From NCBI GenBank assembly GCA_021648745.1, contig JAKISE010000007.1:1-63230 (forward strand): 63,230 nucleotides of DNA, given 5' to 3'. How positions within the stretch are numbered: position 1 is the first letter of the stretch; each line of letters begins with the position of its first letter. This document shows positions 17,853-26,434 of the stretch, piece by piece. The notes beneath the pieces are model-generated. The model did not search any database. It was not told where the DNA came from and was given only the letters and a program-made list of their open reading frames with translations. The stretch comes from Cyclobacteriaceae bacterium. Its GTDB lineage: Bacteria > Bacteroidota > Bacteroidia > Cytophagales > Cyclobacteriaceae. The translations under genes were made by a program, and so were the position numbers.

Positions 17853-17860
17853 TACATTTG
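17853..17860 (+). promoter_or_regulatory. -7 box TACATTTG for the LOG operon
   Basis: TACATTTG fits TAnnTTTG and lies 23 bp before ATG 17884. No good -33 element is visible. Confidence 0.5.
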
Positions 17861-17883
17861 AAGGCATTTTTTAATTGAGTATT

Positions 17884-18618
17884 ATGACCAAAGCAAAAAA
17901 TAATTTATCGCAGGAAGACGAGAAAAAAATAAGAGAAGCCTTTAAAAACAAAGATTGGAATGAGCTAAAATCACAAAATTCTTGGATGATTTTTAAAGTG
18001 ATGTCTGAATTTGTAGAAGGCTTTGAAAAACTGGATAAAATTGGGCCTTGTGTATCAATTTTTGGTTCAGCTCGAACTCCTGAAGACCATGTAGAATATA
18101 AAAAGGCGGAGGAAATTGGGGCAAAATTGGTGCGGCATGGGTATGGTGTAATTACGGGCGGTGGCCCAGGTATAATGGAAGCGGGTAATAAAGGAGCCCA
18201 CTCCGAAGGAGGTAAATCAGTAGGCTTAAATATAGAATTGCCCTTTGAGCAACATAATAATATTTATATCGATTCTGATAAAATAATTGACTTTGACTAC
18301 TTTTTTGTGCGTAAAGTAATGTTTGTAAAATACTCACAAGGCTTTATTGTGATGCCTGGTGGTTTTGGCACCTTAGATGAGTTGTTTGAAGCCATTACTT
18401 TAATTCAAACCAAAAAAATTGGAGCTTTCCCTATTGTATTGGTGGGCAAAGATTTTTGGTGCGGTTTGGTAGATTGGATTAAGGAGGTGCTCTTGGTAAA
18501 ATACAGTAATATTAGCCCAAAGGATATGGATTTGTTTCACATAGTTGAAACACCTTCAGAGGCAGTTCAAGTAGTAGATAAGTTTTATTCTCAATACATG
18601 CTATCACCCAATTTCTAA
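17884..18618 (+). CDS. LOG-family nucleotide 5'-monophosphate phosphoribohydrolase
   Basis: A 244-aa LOG (lysine decarboxylase-like, TIGR00730) protein. GGGPGIMEAGNKGA and PGGFGTLDE are the nucleotide-binding and catalytic motifs that define the family, which cleaves the N-glycosidic bond of nucleoside monophosphates and yields free cytokinin bases in plants and some bacteria. ATG 17884 is preferred over an in-frame TTG at 17875. The stop overlaps the start of the lytic transglycosylase gene (TAATG), so the pair is coupled. Confidence 0.93.
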   Translation: MTKAKNNLSQEDEKKIREAFKNKDWNELKSQNSWMIFKVMSEFVEGFEKLDKIGPCVSIFGSARTPEDHVEYKKAEEIGAKLVRHGYGVITGGGPGIMEAGNKGAHSEGGKSVGLNIELPFEQHNNIYIDSDKIIDFDYFFVRKVMFVKYSQGFIVMPGGFGTLDELFEAITLIQTKKIGAFPIVLVGKDFWCGLVDWIKEVLLVKYSNISPKDMDLFHIVETPSEAVQVVDKFYSQYMLSPNF

Positions 18619-19547
18619 TGTTTAAGCAATTAAAAACAATATCTATTATTATAGTGGCTTTGCTTGTAATATCTGCAATGGGCTCTTGGTATTCACAAAA
18701 CAGGGAAGGGAATTTGGGAAAACTCATTGGTGTTTCTGCTATTAATGATTCTGCTAAATTTGAGAATGCTCAATTCATATCTTTACCAAGTAAACTCGAC
18801 TTTGCAGGAGAAGCTATGCCCCTGTCTGACCCAGATGTTAGAGAACGAATGGATCGGGAAATTCATATTAACACCTATTGGCACACCAATACTATTTTAA
18901 TGATTAAAAAAGCAAACCGTTGGTTGCCTGCAATTTCTGCTGAACTTGCCAAAGCAGGGGTGCCTGATGATTTTAAATATTTGGTGGCCATTGAAACCAA
19001 CTTTAAAAACGATACTTCTCCCCGAAATGCAGTTGGATTTTGGCAGTTTTTAAAAGCTTCAGGCAAGGAGCAGGGCTTAGAAATTACTGGTGAAGTTGAT
19101 GAACGATACGATCCAATAAAATCTACAAAAGCAGCGGCCAATTACTTAAAAAACGCTTACAACAAATTTGGAAGTTGGACATTGGCTGCCGCATCGTATA
19201 ACAGGGGTGTTTCAGGGATGAAGAGAGCAATGGAACACCAGAAAGAGCTTAATTATTATAACCTGCTCCTCAACGAAGAAACTTCAAGGTATGTTTTTAG
19301 AATCGTAGCAGCTAAATTAATATTGAAATCACCTGAGAATTACGGGTTTCAAATAAGCCCTTCTGAGCTTTATCAGCCATTTAAAACGTATGATATAGAA
19401 GTGTCTAAATCTATTCCAAGTTTGGTTGATTGGGCACAACAAAACTCTATTTCATACAGGCAGTTAAAGCGTTATAACCCATGGTTAAGAACCGATAAAT
19501 TAACTATTGCTGCTGGTAAAAAGTACGTTATTAAATTGCCCCAATAA
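18618..19547 (+). CDS. Membrane-anchored lytic transglycosylase (GH23, MltD-like)
   Basis: A 309-aa murein lytic transglycosylase. One N-terminal hydrophobic segment (7-25) anchors or exports it. The SLT domain spans about 95-235: catalytic Glu126 in VAIETNF, then AVGFWQFLKASGKEQGL, the ERYDP motif and AAASYNRG. The C-terminal 50 residues look like one partial LysM-like repeat (SISYRQLKRYNPWL). It cuts glycan strands to 1,6-anhydromuropeptides. It is the middle gene of a LOG-transglycosylase-HAD operon. Confidence 0.92.
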   Translation: MFKQLKTISIIIVALLVISAMGSWYSQNREGNLGKLIGVSAINDSAKFENAQFISLPSKLDFAGEAMPLSDPDVRERMDREIHINTYWHTNTILMIKKANRWLPAISAELAKAGVPDDFKYLVAIETNFKNDTSPRNAVGFWQFLKASGKEQGLEITGEVDERYDPIKSTKAAANYLKNAYNKFGSWTLAAASYNRGVSGMKRAMEHQKELNYYNLLLNEETSRYVFRIVAAKLILKSPENYGFQISPSELYQPFKTYDIEVSKSIPSLVDWAQQNSISYRQLKRYNPWLRTDKLTIAAGKKYVIKLPQ

Positions 19548-19557
19548 AAGATTTTAT

Positions 19558-20214
19558 ATGATAAAGCACATTCTATTTGATTGCGATGGTGTATTGGTGG
19601 ATACTGAATATACAGCCGCCCAAGTAATGGTAGAAGCGATGAAAAATAGAGGAGTTAATATTGAATTTGATTACTTCCTGCACCACTTTTCAGGAGCAAC
19701 GTTTTCAGCTATTTTAGATACTTACTTTGGAAATTCATTTCAGGGTGACGAGAAAGATGAATTTATAAATAAGTTGGAACAAAAAATCGTGGCAAAAGTA
19801 GATGCTATTAAAGGTGTTAAGGAGATGCTTCAGTCGATTTCCATTCCAATGTCAATTGTCTCTAACTCGGCTATTTGGCAAGTGAAAGAGGAAATAGAGC
19901 AAACAGAAATTAGTCAATACTTTACAGGACATATTTTTTCATCTGAACTAGTAATAAATCCTAAACCTAAACCAGATGTGTACAATTTGGCAGTTAAAGA
20001 ATTGGGGTTGAAGAAGAAAGAGCTACTAGTAGTTGAAGATAGCATAACTGGGGCTACTGCAGCTTTGGAAGCTGGTTTGCAAGTAATTGGCTTTGCAGGA
20101 GCCTCACATATTTTACCTGGCCATAAAGAAAAATTACTGACACTTGGCGTATCTGAGGTGGCTGATACAATGGTAGAACTTCAGGAAATTATTGCTGAGG
20201 TAGCACCCTCATAA
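19558..20214 (+). CDS. HAD-superfamily phosphatase (beta-phosphoglucomutase-like)
   Basis: A 218-aa HAD hydrolase. Motif I FDCDGVLVD holds the catalytic Asp8 and Asp10, motif II is VSNSA, the Lys motif is in NPKPKPDVY, and motif IV is VVEDSITGATAA. The small alpha-helical cap between motifs I and II is of the beta-phosphoglucomutase/phosphonatase type, so the substrate is probably a small phosphorylated sugar. ATG 19558 begins just before the first strand and lies 10 bp after the transglycosylase stop. It is probably the last gene of that operon. Confidence 0.9.
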   Translation: MIKHILFDCDGVLVDTEYTAAQVMVEAMKNRGVNIEFDYFLHHFSGATFSAILDTYFGNSFQGDEKDEFINKLEQKIVAKVDAIKGVKEMLQSISIPMSIVSNSAIWQVKEEIEQTEISQYFTGHIFSSELVINPKPKPDVYNLAVKELGLKKKELLVVEDSITGATAALEAGLQVIGFAGASHILPGHKEKLLTLGVSEVADTMVELQEIIAEVAPS

Positions 20215-20215
20215 T

Positions 20216-20234
20216 TTAAGTCGAACTCTGGTTT
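20216..20234 (+). repeat. Solo sequence resembling the mobile-element end
   Basis: TTAAGTCGAACTCTGGTTT matches the right end of the element at 57525-57785 (TTAGGTCGAACTCAGGTTT) at 17 of 19 positions. It begins 1 base after the HAD gene stop. No left end or body is present. Confidence 0.45.
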
Positions 20235-20279
20235 GTAATAAATTTATTTACCCTTACTTATATAATCTCAACCTTCTTT

Positions 20280-20684
20280 ATGCATATTTTTCAAACACCA
20301 CAACAATCCAGTGTTATTGCAAAAAACATAACTTTATCGTTTATTGCTCTATTTGTAAGTTGTACATCCAAAACTTCCTTGCCCGACCCACTAGAAGCAG
20401 GCTGGCAAAATCAATCTGTTTGTGAGGAACTACAAAACAGTGAGAGTTTAAGGGTGCTAAAGTGCACATTCCCACCAGGAGTTGGACATGAAAAACACCA
20501 CCATGATGCTCATTTTGGATATACAATCGCAGGAAGCAGATTTAGAATTACTGACAGCAAGGGAACAAGAGAAGTGGACGTACCCACAGGGAGTAATTTT
20601 TTTAATGAGGAAATTGTTTGGCACGAGGTGTTAAATATTGGAGACAGTACAGCTGTTTTTTTAATCATCGAACCCAAATCATAG
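20280..20684 (+). CDS. Cupin-domain lipoprotein
   Basis: A 134-aa protein with an export signal ending in a lipobox-like FVSC (Cys28). The rest is one cupin barrel: the first motif is PPGVGHEKHHHDAHFGY, with several His that could bind a metal, and the second is EIVWHEVLNIGDS with a further His. Metal binding is inferred from these residues; substrate and reaction are unknown. It stands between the HAD gene and uvrA, with no clear operon partner. Confidence 0.75.
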   Translation: MHIFQTPQQSSVIAKNITLSFIALFVSCTSKTSLPDPLEAGWQNQSVCEELQNSESLRVLKCTFPPGVGHEKHHHDAHFGYTIAGSRFRITDSKGTREVDVPTGSNFFNEEIVWHEVLNIGDSTAVFLIIEPKS

Positions 20685-20768
20685 GTGGCTATATCATTGA
20701 GAGGGTGCTATTAGTTTGATTAAATTTAAACCTTGCTAGTCAATAGGTCAACTGAAATTTAACCTTTG

Positions 20769-20776
20769 TATTTTTG
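20769..20776 (+). promoter_or_regulatory. -7 box TATTTTTG for uvrA
   Basis: TATTTTTG followed by CACC fits the Bacteroidetes -7 consensus. It predicts a transcript start near 20783, so any start codon of uvrA must lie downstream of it. This matters for the start problem described under uvrA. Confidence 0.55.
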
Positions 20777-20796
20777 CACCTTTAAAATCTACCGCT

Positions 20797-23631
20797 ATCA
20801 AAAAAAATACACAAGACATAACAGGATTTGACGAGGTTGAAGTACTTGGTGCCCGAGAGCATAACCTTAAAAATATTGATGTTAGTTTTCCTCGCAACAA
20901 GCTTGTAGTAATTACAGGAATAAGTGGCAGCGGTAAATCCTCTTTAGCATTCGACACTATTTATGCAGAGGGCCAGCGCAGGTATATGGAGAGCTTCTCG
21001 GCCTATGCTCGTGCGTTTATTGGCAATATGGAGCGGCCAGATGTGGATAAAGTTAATGGTCTAAGTCCGGTCATATCCATAGAACAGAAAACTACTTCGC
21101 GCAATCCTCGCTCTACGGTAGGTACCGTTACTGAAGTATATGATTTTTTACGCTTACTATTTGCGCGTACAGGCGAAGCCTATTCTTACCTCACAGGCAA
21201 GAAAATGGTAAAACAAACAGAGGAGCAAATAGAGCAGCACATAATGAGCTACTTTAATGGCAAAAAATTAGTGCTGCTTGCACCTGTGGTTAAGGGTAGA
21301 AAAGGGCATTACCGAGAGCTTTTTGTGCAAATTCGTAAAAGTGGATACACTCGAGTTCGAGTAGATGGAGAATTGCAAGAGCTTGTGCCAAAAATGCAAC
21401 TCGATCGGTACAAAACTCACGATGTAGAAGTAGTGGTTGATCGAATTTCGGTAAACAAAAAGGACCGGCTCCGCATTGGCCGTTCTGTTCAATTGGCGTT
21501 AAAGGAAGGTCAAGGGTTAATGATGGCAATTGACGAGGACAATGAAATCCATCATTTTTCCAAACATTTAATGGATCCCGAAACTGGCTTGTCTTACGAT
21601 GAGCCTGCTCCAAATTCGTTTTCATTTAACTCACCCTATGGTGCTTGCCCTACTTGCCATGGCTTAGGCACAGTAGATGAAATTACCAATGACACCATTA
21701 TACCCGATAACTCCTTGAGTATTAGCCGTGGAGGCATTGCTCCTTTGGGTGATTATAGAGATATTTGGATTTTTAAGAAAATAGAAGCTATCCTTAAAAG
21801 GTATAAATTTAACATTACTACACCTATAAATAAACTAAGCGAAGAAGTTGTAAATATACTTTTACACGGTGATAAAGAGCCTGTTGCCGTGCAATCTAAA
21901 AAATACCCGGGAACTGATTGGAATACCAAGTTTGAAGGCATTATCATATTTATGCAGAAGCAAAAAGACGGAGGCTCCGATAATATTCAAAAGTGGATTA
22001 AAGATTTTACCATTATTAAAGAGTGTCCAGCGTGTAATGGGGCAAGGCTTAAAAAAGAATCGCTCCACTTTAAAATTGATAACACCAATATTGCAGAATT
22101 AGCAAGGTTGGATATCGGTAAATTGAAAGGTTGGTTTACTGATTTAGAATCGAGACTGAATGAGAAACAAAATAGGATTGCAGCAGAGGTATTAAAAGAG
22201 ATTCGTAAACGTTTAGGCTTTTTAGAAAATGTTGGGCTCGATTATTTAAATCTAAACCGACCTTTGAGAACTCTTTCGGGTGGGGAAGCCCAACGCATAA
22301 GGTTGGCTACTCAAATTGGGACTCAATTAGTTGGCGTTATGTATATTTTAGATGAGCCAAGTATTGGTTTGCACCAGCGCGATAATGTTAAGCTAATTAA
22401 AGCACTTAAAGACTTACGAGATATTGGCAACACCGTATTGGTAGTAGAGCACGATAAAGAGATGATGCTCGAAGCCGACTATGTGATAGACATTGGGCCA
22501 GGTGCGGGCCGGCATGGAGGCACAATTGTTGGGGCAGGCACGCCTAAAGAATTCCTTAAAAATGGTACGCTAACTTCAAAATACTTATCTAATAAAGTTT
22601 GTATTGAGGTACCAGCCAAAAGGCGTGAGGGTTCTGGTGAAAAGCTAGTGCTTGCAGGAGCCAAAGGAAATAACCTCAAAAACCTTACAGTTAAGTTTCC
22701 TTTGGGCAAAATGATTGGTGTAACCGGTGTTTCTGGTTCTGGTAAATCGACCTTAATTCATGATACGCTGTACCCATTATTAAGCACCCATTTTTACCGT
22801 TCTAAGCGGGCAGCTATGGATCATAAGTCTATTACTGGGCTAGAGCATATTGATAAGGTAATAGAAGTAAACCAGTCGCCTATTGGTCGTACACCACGCT
22901 CTAACCCTGCTACTTACACAGGTGTTTTTGCTGATATTAGAACGTTGTTCTCAAATTTGCCTGAGGCGAAAATTAGAGGCTATAAGCCAGGTAGATTTTC
23001 GTTTAATGTAAAAAGTGGTCGTTGCGAAACCTGCGAAGGGGCAGGTATGCGGCTTATAGAAATGGACTTTTTGCCAGATGTACATGTGCATTGCGAAACC
23101 TGTAAAGGCAAACGTTATAATCGTGAAACATTGGAGGTGAGGTTTAAAGGCAAATCTATTTCTGATATTTTAGATATGACGGTTGAGGAGGCAGTTAAGT
23201 TTTTTGAGCATCAACCAAAAATTTTAAGAAAAATAGAAACCCTTAATCAAGTTGGGCTTGGTTATATAACCTTGGGGCAGCATGCTACAACATTATCCGG
23301 TGGTGAGGCACAGCGAGTAAAATTGGCAACCGAACTTAGTAAAAGAGACACGGGTAAAACTTTTTATATTTTAGATGAACCAACCACGGGGTTGCATTTT
23401 CAGGACATTCAGCATTTATTGGACGTACTTAATAAACTGGTTGACAAAGGGAATACCGTATTAATAATTGAGCACAACTTAGATGTTATAAAGGTAGTAG
23501 ATTATGTTATTGATTTGGGGCCTGAAGGTGGAGACAAGGGAGGCTACTTAGTAGCCTTTGGTACGCCCGAAGAAGTTAGTAAAGAGAATAAGAGCCATAC
23601 GGCAAAGTACCTAAAAGAAGAATTACGTTAA
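20797..23631 (+). CDS. uvrA: Excinuclease ABC subunit A (no canonical start codon)
   Basis: UvrA, the DNA-damage-recognition ATPase of nucleotide excision repair. The frame reads EVLGAREHNLKNID, then Walker A ITGISGSGKSSLAFDTIY, zinc-finger Cys pairs (CPTCHGLG/CPACNGA; CETCEGAG/CETCKGK), two signature motifs (TLSGGEAQR twice) and a second Walker A VTGVSGSGKSTLI. The first in-frame ATG (20986) comes after Walker A and would give a dead protein. Between the stop TAG at 20737 and that ATG there is no in-frame ATG, GTG or TTG. ATC 20797, in front of KKNTQDITGFDE, sits where an ATG would be expected and gives 944 residues, the usual length. Function is sure; the start is inferred. Confidence 0.9.
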   Translation: MKKNTQDITGFDEVEVLGAREHNLKNIDVSFPRNKLVVITGISGSGKSSLAFDTIYAEGQRRYMESFSAYARAFIGNMERPDVDKVNGLSPVISIEQKTTSRNPRSTVGTVTEVYDFLRLLFARTGEAYSYLTGKKMVKQTEEQIEQHIMSYFNGKKLVLLAPVVKGRKGHYRELFVQIRKSGYTRVRVDGELQELVPKMQLDRYKTHDVEVVVDRISVNKKDRLRIGRSVQLALKEGQGLMMAIDEDNEIHHFSKHLMDPETGLSYDEPAPNSFSFNSPYGACPTCHGLGTVDEITNDTIIPDNSLSISRGGIAPLGDYRDIWIFKKIEAILKRYKFNITTPINKLSEEVVNILLHGDKEPVAVQSKKYPGTDWNTKFEGIIIFMQKQKDGGSDNIQKWIKDFTIIKECPACNGARLKKESLHFKIDNTNIAELARLDIGKLKGWFTDLESRLNEKQNRIAAEVLKEIRKRLGFLENVGLDYLNLNRPLRTLSGGEAQRIRLATQIGTQLVGVMYILDEPSIGLHQRDNVKLIKALKDLRDIGNTVLVVEHDKEMMLEADYVIDIGPGAGRHGGTIVGAGTPKEFLKNGTLTSKYLSNKVCIEVPAKRREGSGEKLVLAGAKGNNLKNLTVKFPLGKMIGVTGVSGSGKSTLIHDTLYPLLSTHFYRSKRAAMDHKSITGLEHIDKVIEVNQSPIGRTPRSNPATYTGVFADIRTLFSNLPEAKIRGYKPGRFSFNVKSGRCETCEGAGMRLIEMDFLPDVHVHCETCKGKRYNRETLEVRFKGKSISDILDMTVEEAVKFFEHQPKILRKIETLNQVGLGYITLGQHATTLSGGEAQRVKLATELSKRDTGKTFYILDEPTTGLHFQDIQHLLDVLNKLVDKGNTVLIIEHNLDVIKVVDYVIDLGPEGGDKGGYLVAFGTPEEVSKENKSHTAKYLKEELR

Positions 23632-23640
23632 TTGAATCCT

Positions 23641-23904
23641 ATGAAAAACTTAACCAACTTATTTATACCAGTTGCCTTTTTTTTGCTTTTTGGTTTTAGT
23701 ATTATTAACGATGACCTCTTAGAGGCTGTACTATATCTATTTGTAGGGGCAGGATTTACTATAATCAACTTAGTAAAAGCAAAGGTAATTGTGCAAAATC
23801 TTACGTTTTGGAATCGCTTGTCTTGGGCATTAGTTATTCTTGCCGTTGTATTGTTTATGGCTGTTTTATTAAACGATGCCAATAAAGAAATCTTGGCCCC
23901 TTAG
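23641..23904 (+). CDS. Small integral membrane protein
   Basis: An 87-residue protein with three hydrophobic segments (about 4-20, 22-40 and 58-78), short loops and a few Lys on one side. ATG 23641 is preferred over an in-frame TTG at 23632. It starts 9 bp after the uvrA stop and may be read through from uvrA. I recognise no family. The mobile element begins 18 bp after its stop. Confidence 0.7.
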   Translation: MKNLTNLFIPVAFFLLFGFSIINDDLLEAVLYLFVGAGFTIINLVKAKVIVQNLTFWNRLSWALVILAVVLFMAVLLNDANKEILAP

Positions 23905-24231
23905 CCGATTGTATACATAATAACCTGAGTTCGGGATAAGGAATAGCTGCCAGAAAATAAAATAGTAGGTACGCTTTTTAATATAAAAAGCAAAGATATA
24001 GTGGATTATTTCAAGATTTTTATATTCAAAAGATTGCCTGCTAGATATTTTCCCTTTGGGCTTTAACGAAACTTCCCTAAACCTCCTTATATTTTCTTGA
24101 ATTAACCCGTTAGTCCTACAAAAATCTAAGTTGTTTATGAAAGTTTCGATTAAAGCTGACAGCATTCCTTATCCCGAACTCAGGTTAATAACTTCAAAGT
24201 TCAATCTCTTCCTTTATTTTTATGATAAGTA
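23905..24231. other. Intergenic gap holding mobile-element copy 1
   Basis: Apart from the element (23923-24185) and its target duplications there are 46 bp before the LytS-type kinase gene. I see no TAnnTTTG box in those 46 bp. Confidence 0.7.
23923..24185 (+). mobile_element. 263-bp non-autonomous structured element, copy 1
   Basis: It starts ACCTGAGTTCGGGATAAGG and ends in the inverse CCTTATCCCGAACTCAGGT, with about 30-bp terminal inverted repeats. TAATA is duplicated at 23918-23922 and 24186-24190. The body is about 80% identical to copy 2 at 57525. Inside the ends, the right half folds into one long hairpin (CTTTAA, CGAAACTT, TAAAC and CTTA.ATTTT pair with their inverses) with apical loop TTGAATTAACCCGTTAGTCC; the left half can fold through GAAAATA..TAG.AGG with CC.GCTAGATATTTTC. 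No transposase is encoded. A minus-strand frame here breaks in copy 2. It sits between uvrA's neighbour and a LytS kinase. Confidence 0.9.
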
Positions 24232-25257
24232 ATGAATAAGAAAAGAGCATACTGGGCAATTCAGTCAATTGGATGGAGTTTATACGCCATAATATTGCTA
24301 TTTGGCGGTTATGTGGTTTCTAGCAAGTTTCAGTTACTTATGGCGGTGCCAATTATGGTGGAGGCTGCCTTCTTTTTTATATTCACTCATTTTTTTCGTT
24401 TGCTTAATAAAAAATGGAATTGGTTTCAATTACCCGTGTTAAAGCTATTGCCAAAAATGCTGGCATCCATTTTTATAATGGCTGTTCCTATTTATTTTAT
24501 AAGAGTTTTTGTTTCATTCCTCTTGGATATTTATAGTCCTACTTTATTAAGTACTACGAATATCGTTGGCAATGTTATTGGCAACTTCTTTGCTTTATTT
24601 CTTTGGACATCCCTTTATTATGCATTCCATTATTTCGAGCGCTATAACCTTTCTTTAAAATATGAGGTGGCCTTGAATAAAATGGAACTTGATCGATTAA
24701 AGTCTCAATTAAACCCTCACTTTATTTTTAATGCGCTTAATAGTGTTCGTGCATTGATAGATGAAGACCCAGAAAGATCAAAAAAAGCGATTAACCACTT
24801 GTCTAATATTCTACGATCTTCATTATCTGCAGATAGAACAGTGCTTATACCCTTTAAAGATGAGATGCAAACAGTTCAAGATTATTTAGCCATGGAAACT
24901 ATTCGCTTCGAAGAGCGTTTAAAGACCAAGATTAACGTATCCTCTGGTGCAAATGCAGTGTTAGTTCCTCCATTAATGTTTCAAACTTTAGTTGAAAATG
25001 GTATTAAGCATGGAATTTCAAAACTTAAAGAAGGGGGACTTTTAACCGTGGATGCTTTTGTTCATAAGAAATGCTTAGTAGTAGAAATTAGAAATACAGG
25101 AATTTTGCACAAAAATTCTGTTTCAGAAAGCGGTTATGGTTTAAAAAACACGAAACAACGATTAAAAATTATATTTAAAGGCAAATCACAATTTAAAATT
25201 CGCAACGAAAGTAAAAATATGGTGCTAACTTTAGTGCAAATTCCTATTGAAAGTTAG
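24232..25257 (+). CDS. LytS/YehU-family sensor histidine kinase
   Basis: A 341-aa kinase. Four membrane segments occupy about 10-135. The His_kinase domain (PF06580) has the phospho-acceptor H163 in LKSQLNPHFIFNALNS, and the ATPase domain has PLMFQTLVENGIKHG and SGYGLKNTKQRL. LytS-type kinases pair with LytTR regulators, and one follows 36 bp downstream on the same strand. The 263-bp mobile element ends 46 bp upstream and may have displaced or supplied its promoter. Confidence 0.93.
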   Translation: MNKKRAYWAIQSIGWSLYAIILLFGGYVVSSKFQLLMAVPIMVEAAFFFIFTHFFRLLNKKWNWFQLPVLKLLPKMLASIFIMAVPIYFIRVFVSFLLDIYSPTLLSTTNIVGNVIGNFFALFLWTSLYYAFHYFERYNLSLKYEVALNKMELDRLKSQLNPHFIFNALNSVRALIDEDPERSKKAINHLSNILRSSLSADRTVLIPFKDEMQTVQDYLAMETIRFEERLKTKINVSSGANAVLVPPLMFQTLVENGIKHGISKLKEGGLLTVDAFVHKKCLVVEIRNTGILHKNSVSESGYGLKNTKQRLKIIFKGKSQFKIRNESKNMVLTLVQIPIES

Positions 25258-25293
25258 GAAGCGCTCTACTAAAAACTCAGAACACTCAACAAT

Positions 25294-26007
25294 ATGAAAA
25301 CATTAGTAATCGATGATGAACGGCTGGCAAGAAAGGAACTTATAAAACTATTAGATGAGTTTGCAACTATTAATGTTGTTGGCGAAGCTGCCAATGTTGA
25401 TGAAGCGATAGAATTAATTGAAAAACACAACCCCGATATTCTTTTTTTAGATATTCAAATGCCAGACAAAACAGGGTTTGAGTTATTAGAAATGCTCGAT
25501 ACTGTTCCCAAAGTTATATTTACTACTGCCTACGATGAATATGCAATGAAGGCTTTTGAAGTAAATGCGCTAGATTATTTGCTTAAACCCATTGACCCTA
25601 ACCGACTGAAGGAAAGTATAGACAAATTGGGGAGTGTTCAATCAAAACCGTTGATAAATGAGTCTAAGCTGCTTGGTTTACAAGATCAGGTTTTTGTAAA
25701 AGATGGTGACAAGTGCTGGTTTGTAAAGCTCGAAAACGTTCGATACTTTGAATCTGACGGGAATTATATAAAGGTGTTTTTCGATTCTGTTAAACCTATG
25801 ATTCATAAATCATTGAATGCATTAGATGAAAAATTGAGTGAGCGAGATTTCTTCAGAGCTAGCCGTAAACATATCATAAACCTAAGTTGGGTAGAGAGTA
25901 TTGAAACTTGGTTTAATGGGGGACTAATGGTTAAGCTAAGAGGGGGAGATAAACTAGAAGTTTCTAGACGGCAAGCTGCCAAATTTAAGGAGAGAATGAG
26001 TCTTTAA
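25294..26007 (+). CDS. LytTR-family response regulator, LytS partner
   Basis: A 237-aa regulator. The receiver domain has D7/D8, phospho-acceptor D53 (LFLDIQMPDKTG), T78 and K98 (LLKPID). The LytTR DNA-binding domain occupies about 135-237 (NVRYFESDGNYIKVFF, ASRKHIINLSWVESI). The pair with the upstream kinase is of the LytS/LytR layout, which in other bacteria governs wall or small-molecule responses; the target here is unknown. Confidence 0.94.
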   Translation: MKTLVIDDERLARKELIKLLDEFATINVVGEAANVDEAIELIEKHNPDILFLDIQMPDKTGFELLEMLDTVPKVIFTTAYDEYAMKAFEVNALDYLLKPIDPNRLKESIDKLGSVQSKPLINESKLLGLQDQVFVKDGDKCWFVKLENVRYFESDGNYIKVFFDSVKPMIHKSLNALDEKLSERDFFRASRKHIINLSWVESIETWFNGGLMVKLRGGDKLEVSRRQAAKFKERMSL

Positions 26008-26009
26008 TG

Positions 26010-26393
26010 TCAGACTAATTGCTGCACTAGGTTTACCAGTTCTTTATCTACTTCCCAGTCTTTGGCTAATTTTAACATAGCAGTTGCTTCCATTTCTGTA
26101 ATATAGCCTTTTTCACCATTGGCAATCCAAGTATCATTGATATAGCGCAGCCTTTTCGATTTATCGAGAGAATCTTTAGAGTCTTTGAGGTAGATTCTAG
26201 CCCTATCAAAAGCAGTCATATAATCTTCAGTAATAAAGTTATACGCCCAATTAAGTTCGTCAAAAGCATTTTTTTCAGAGGCTTTCCTGTCTAATATTAC
26301 TTTTTCCTCCTCATCTAACCCATGGTAATGGAAAATGATAGCTACCAATAGCATATAGCATTTTAAGTCCTCGGATGTATCTGACTGCGACAT
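26010..26393 (-). CDS. Small acidic all-helical protein, perhaps TerB-like
   Basis: A 127-aa soluble acidic protein predicted as helices only. The MLLVAIIFHYHGLDEEEKVIL and ELNWAYNFITEDYMTAFDRAR segments resemble TerB-like helical bundles, but the match is weak and the tellurite label would say nothing about function. It ends 2 bp from the stop of the convergent LytTR regulator gene. No operon partner is clear; the cyclase gene lies 41 bp upstream on the same strand, so it may be the third gene after hemW and the cyclase. Confidence 0.6.
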   Translation of the reverse strand: MSQSDTSEDLKCYMLLVAIIFHYHGLDEEEKVILDRKASEKNAFDELNWAYNFITEDYMTAFDRARIYLKDSKDSLDKSKRLRYINDTWIANGEKGYITEMEATAMLKLAKDWEVDKELVNLVQQLV

Positions 26394-26434
26394 TCAAATG
26401 TAAATATAGAAAAGATTATGAAAGTAACCCTAGA

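Noticed and set aside
20986..23631. uvrA starting at ATG 20986
   Set aside because: It would remove the first Walker A motif, which is intact and in frame just upstream.
23869..24165. 98-codon minus-strand frame across mobile-element copy 1, including a KPKGK segment also visible in copy 2
   Set aside because: In copy 2 the matching frame is shifted by a one-base length change in CCCTTTGGG and soon stops, amino-acid changes are frequent, and paired changes in stems fit a fold better than a protein.
14149..25257. A larger signalling island from the five histidine kinases of the window
   Set aside because: The kinases are of different types, spread over the window and separated by housekeeping genes; Bacteroidetes genomes often carry this many.
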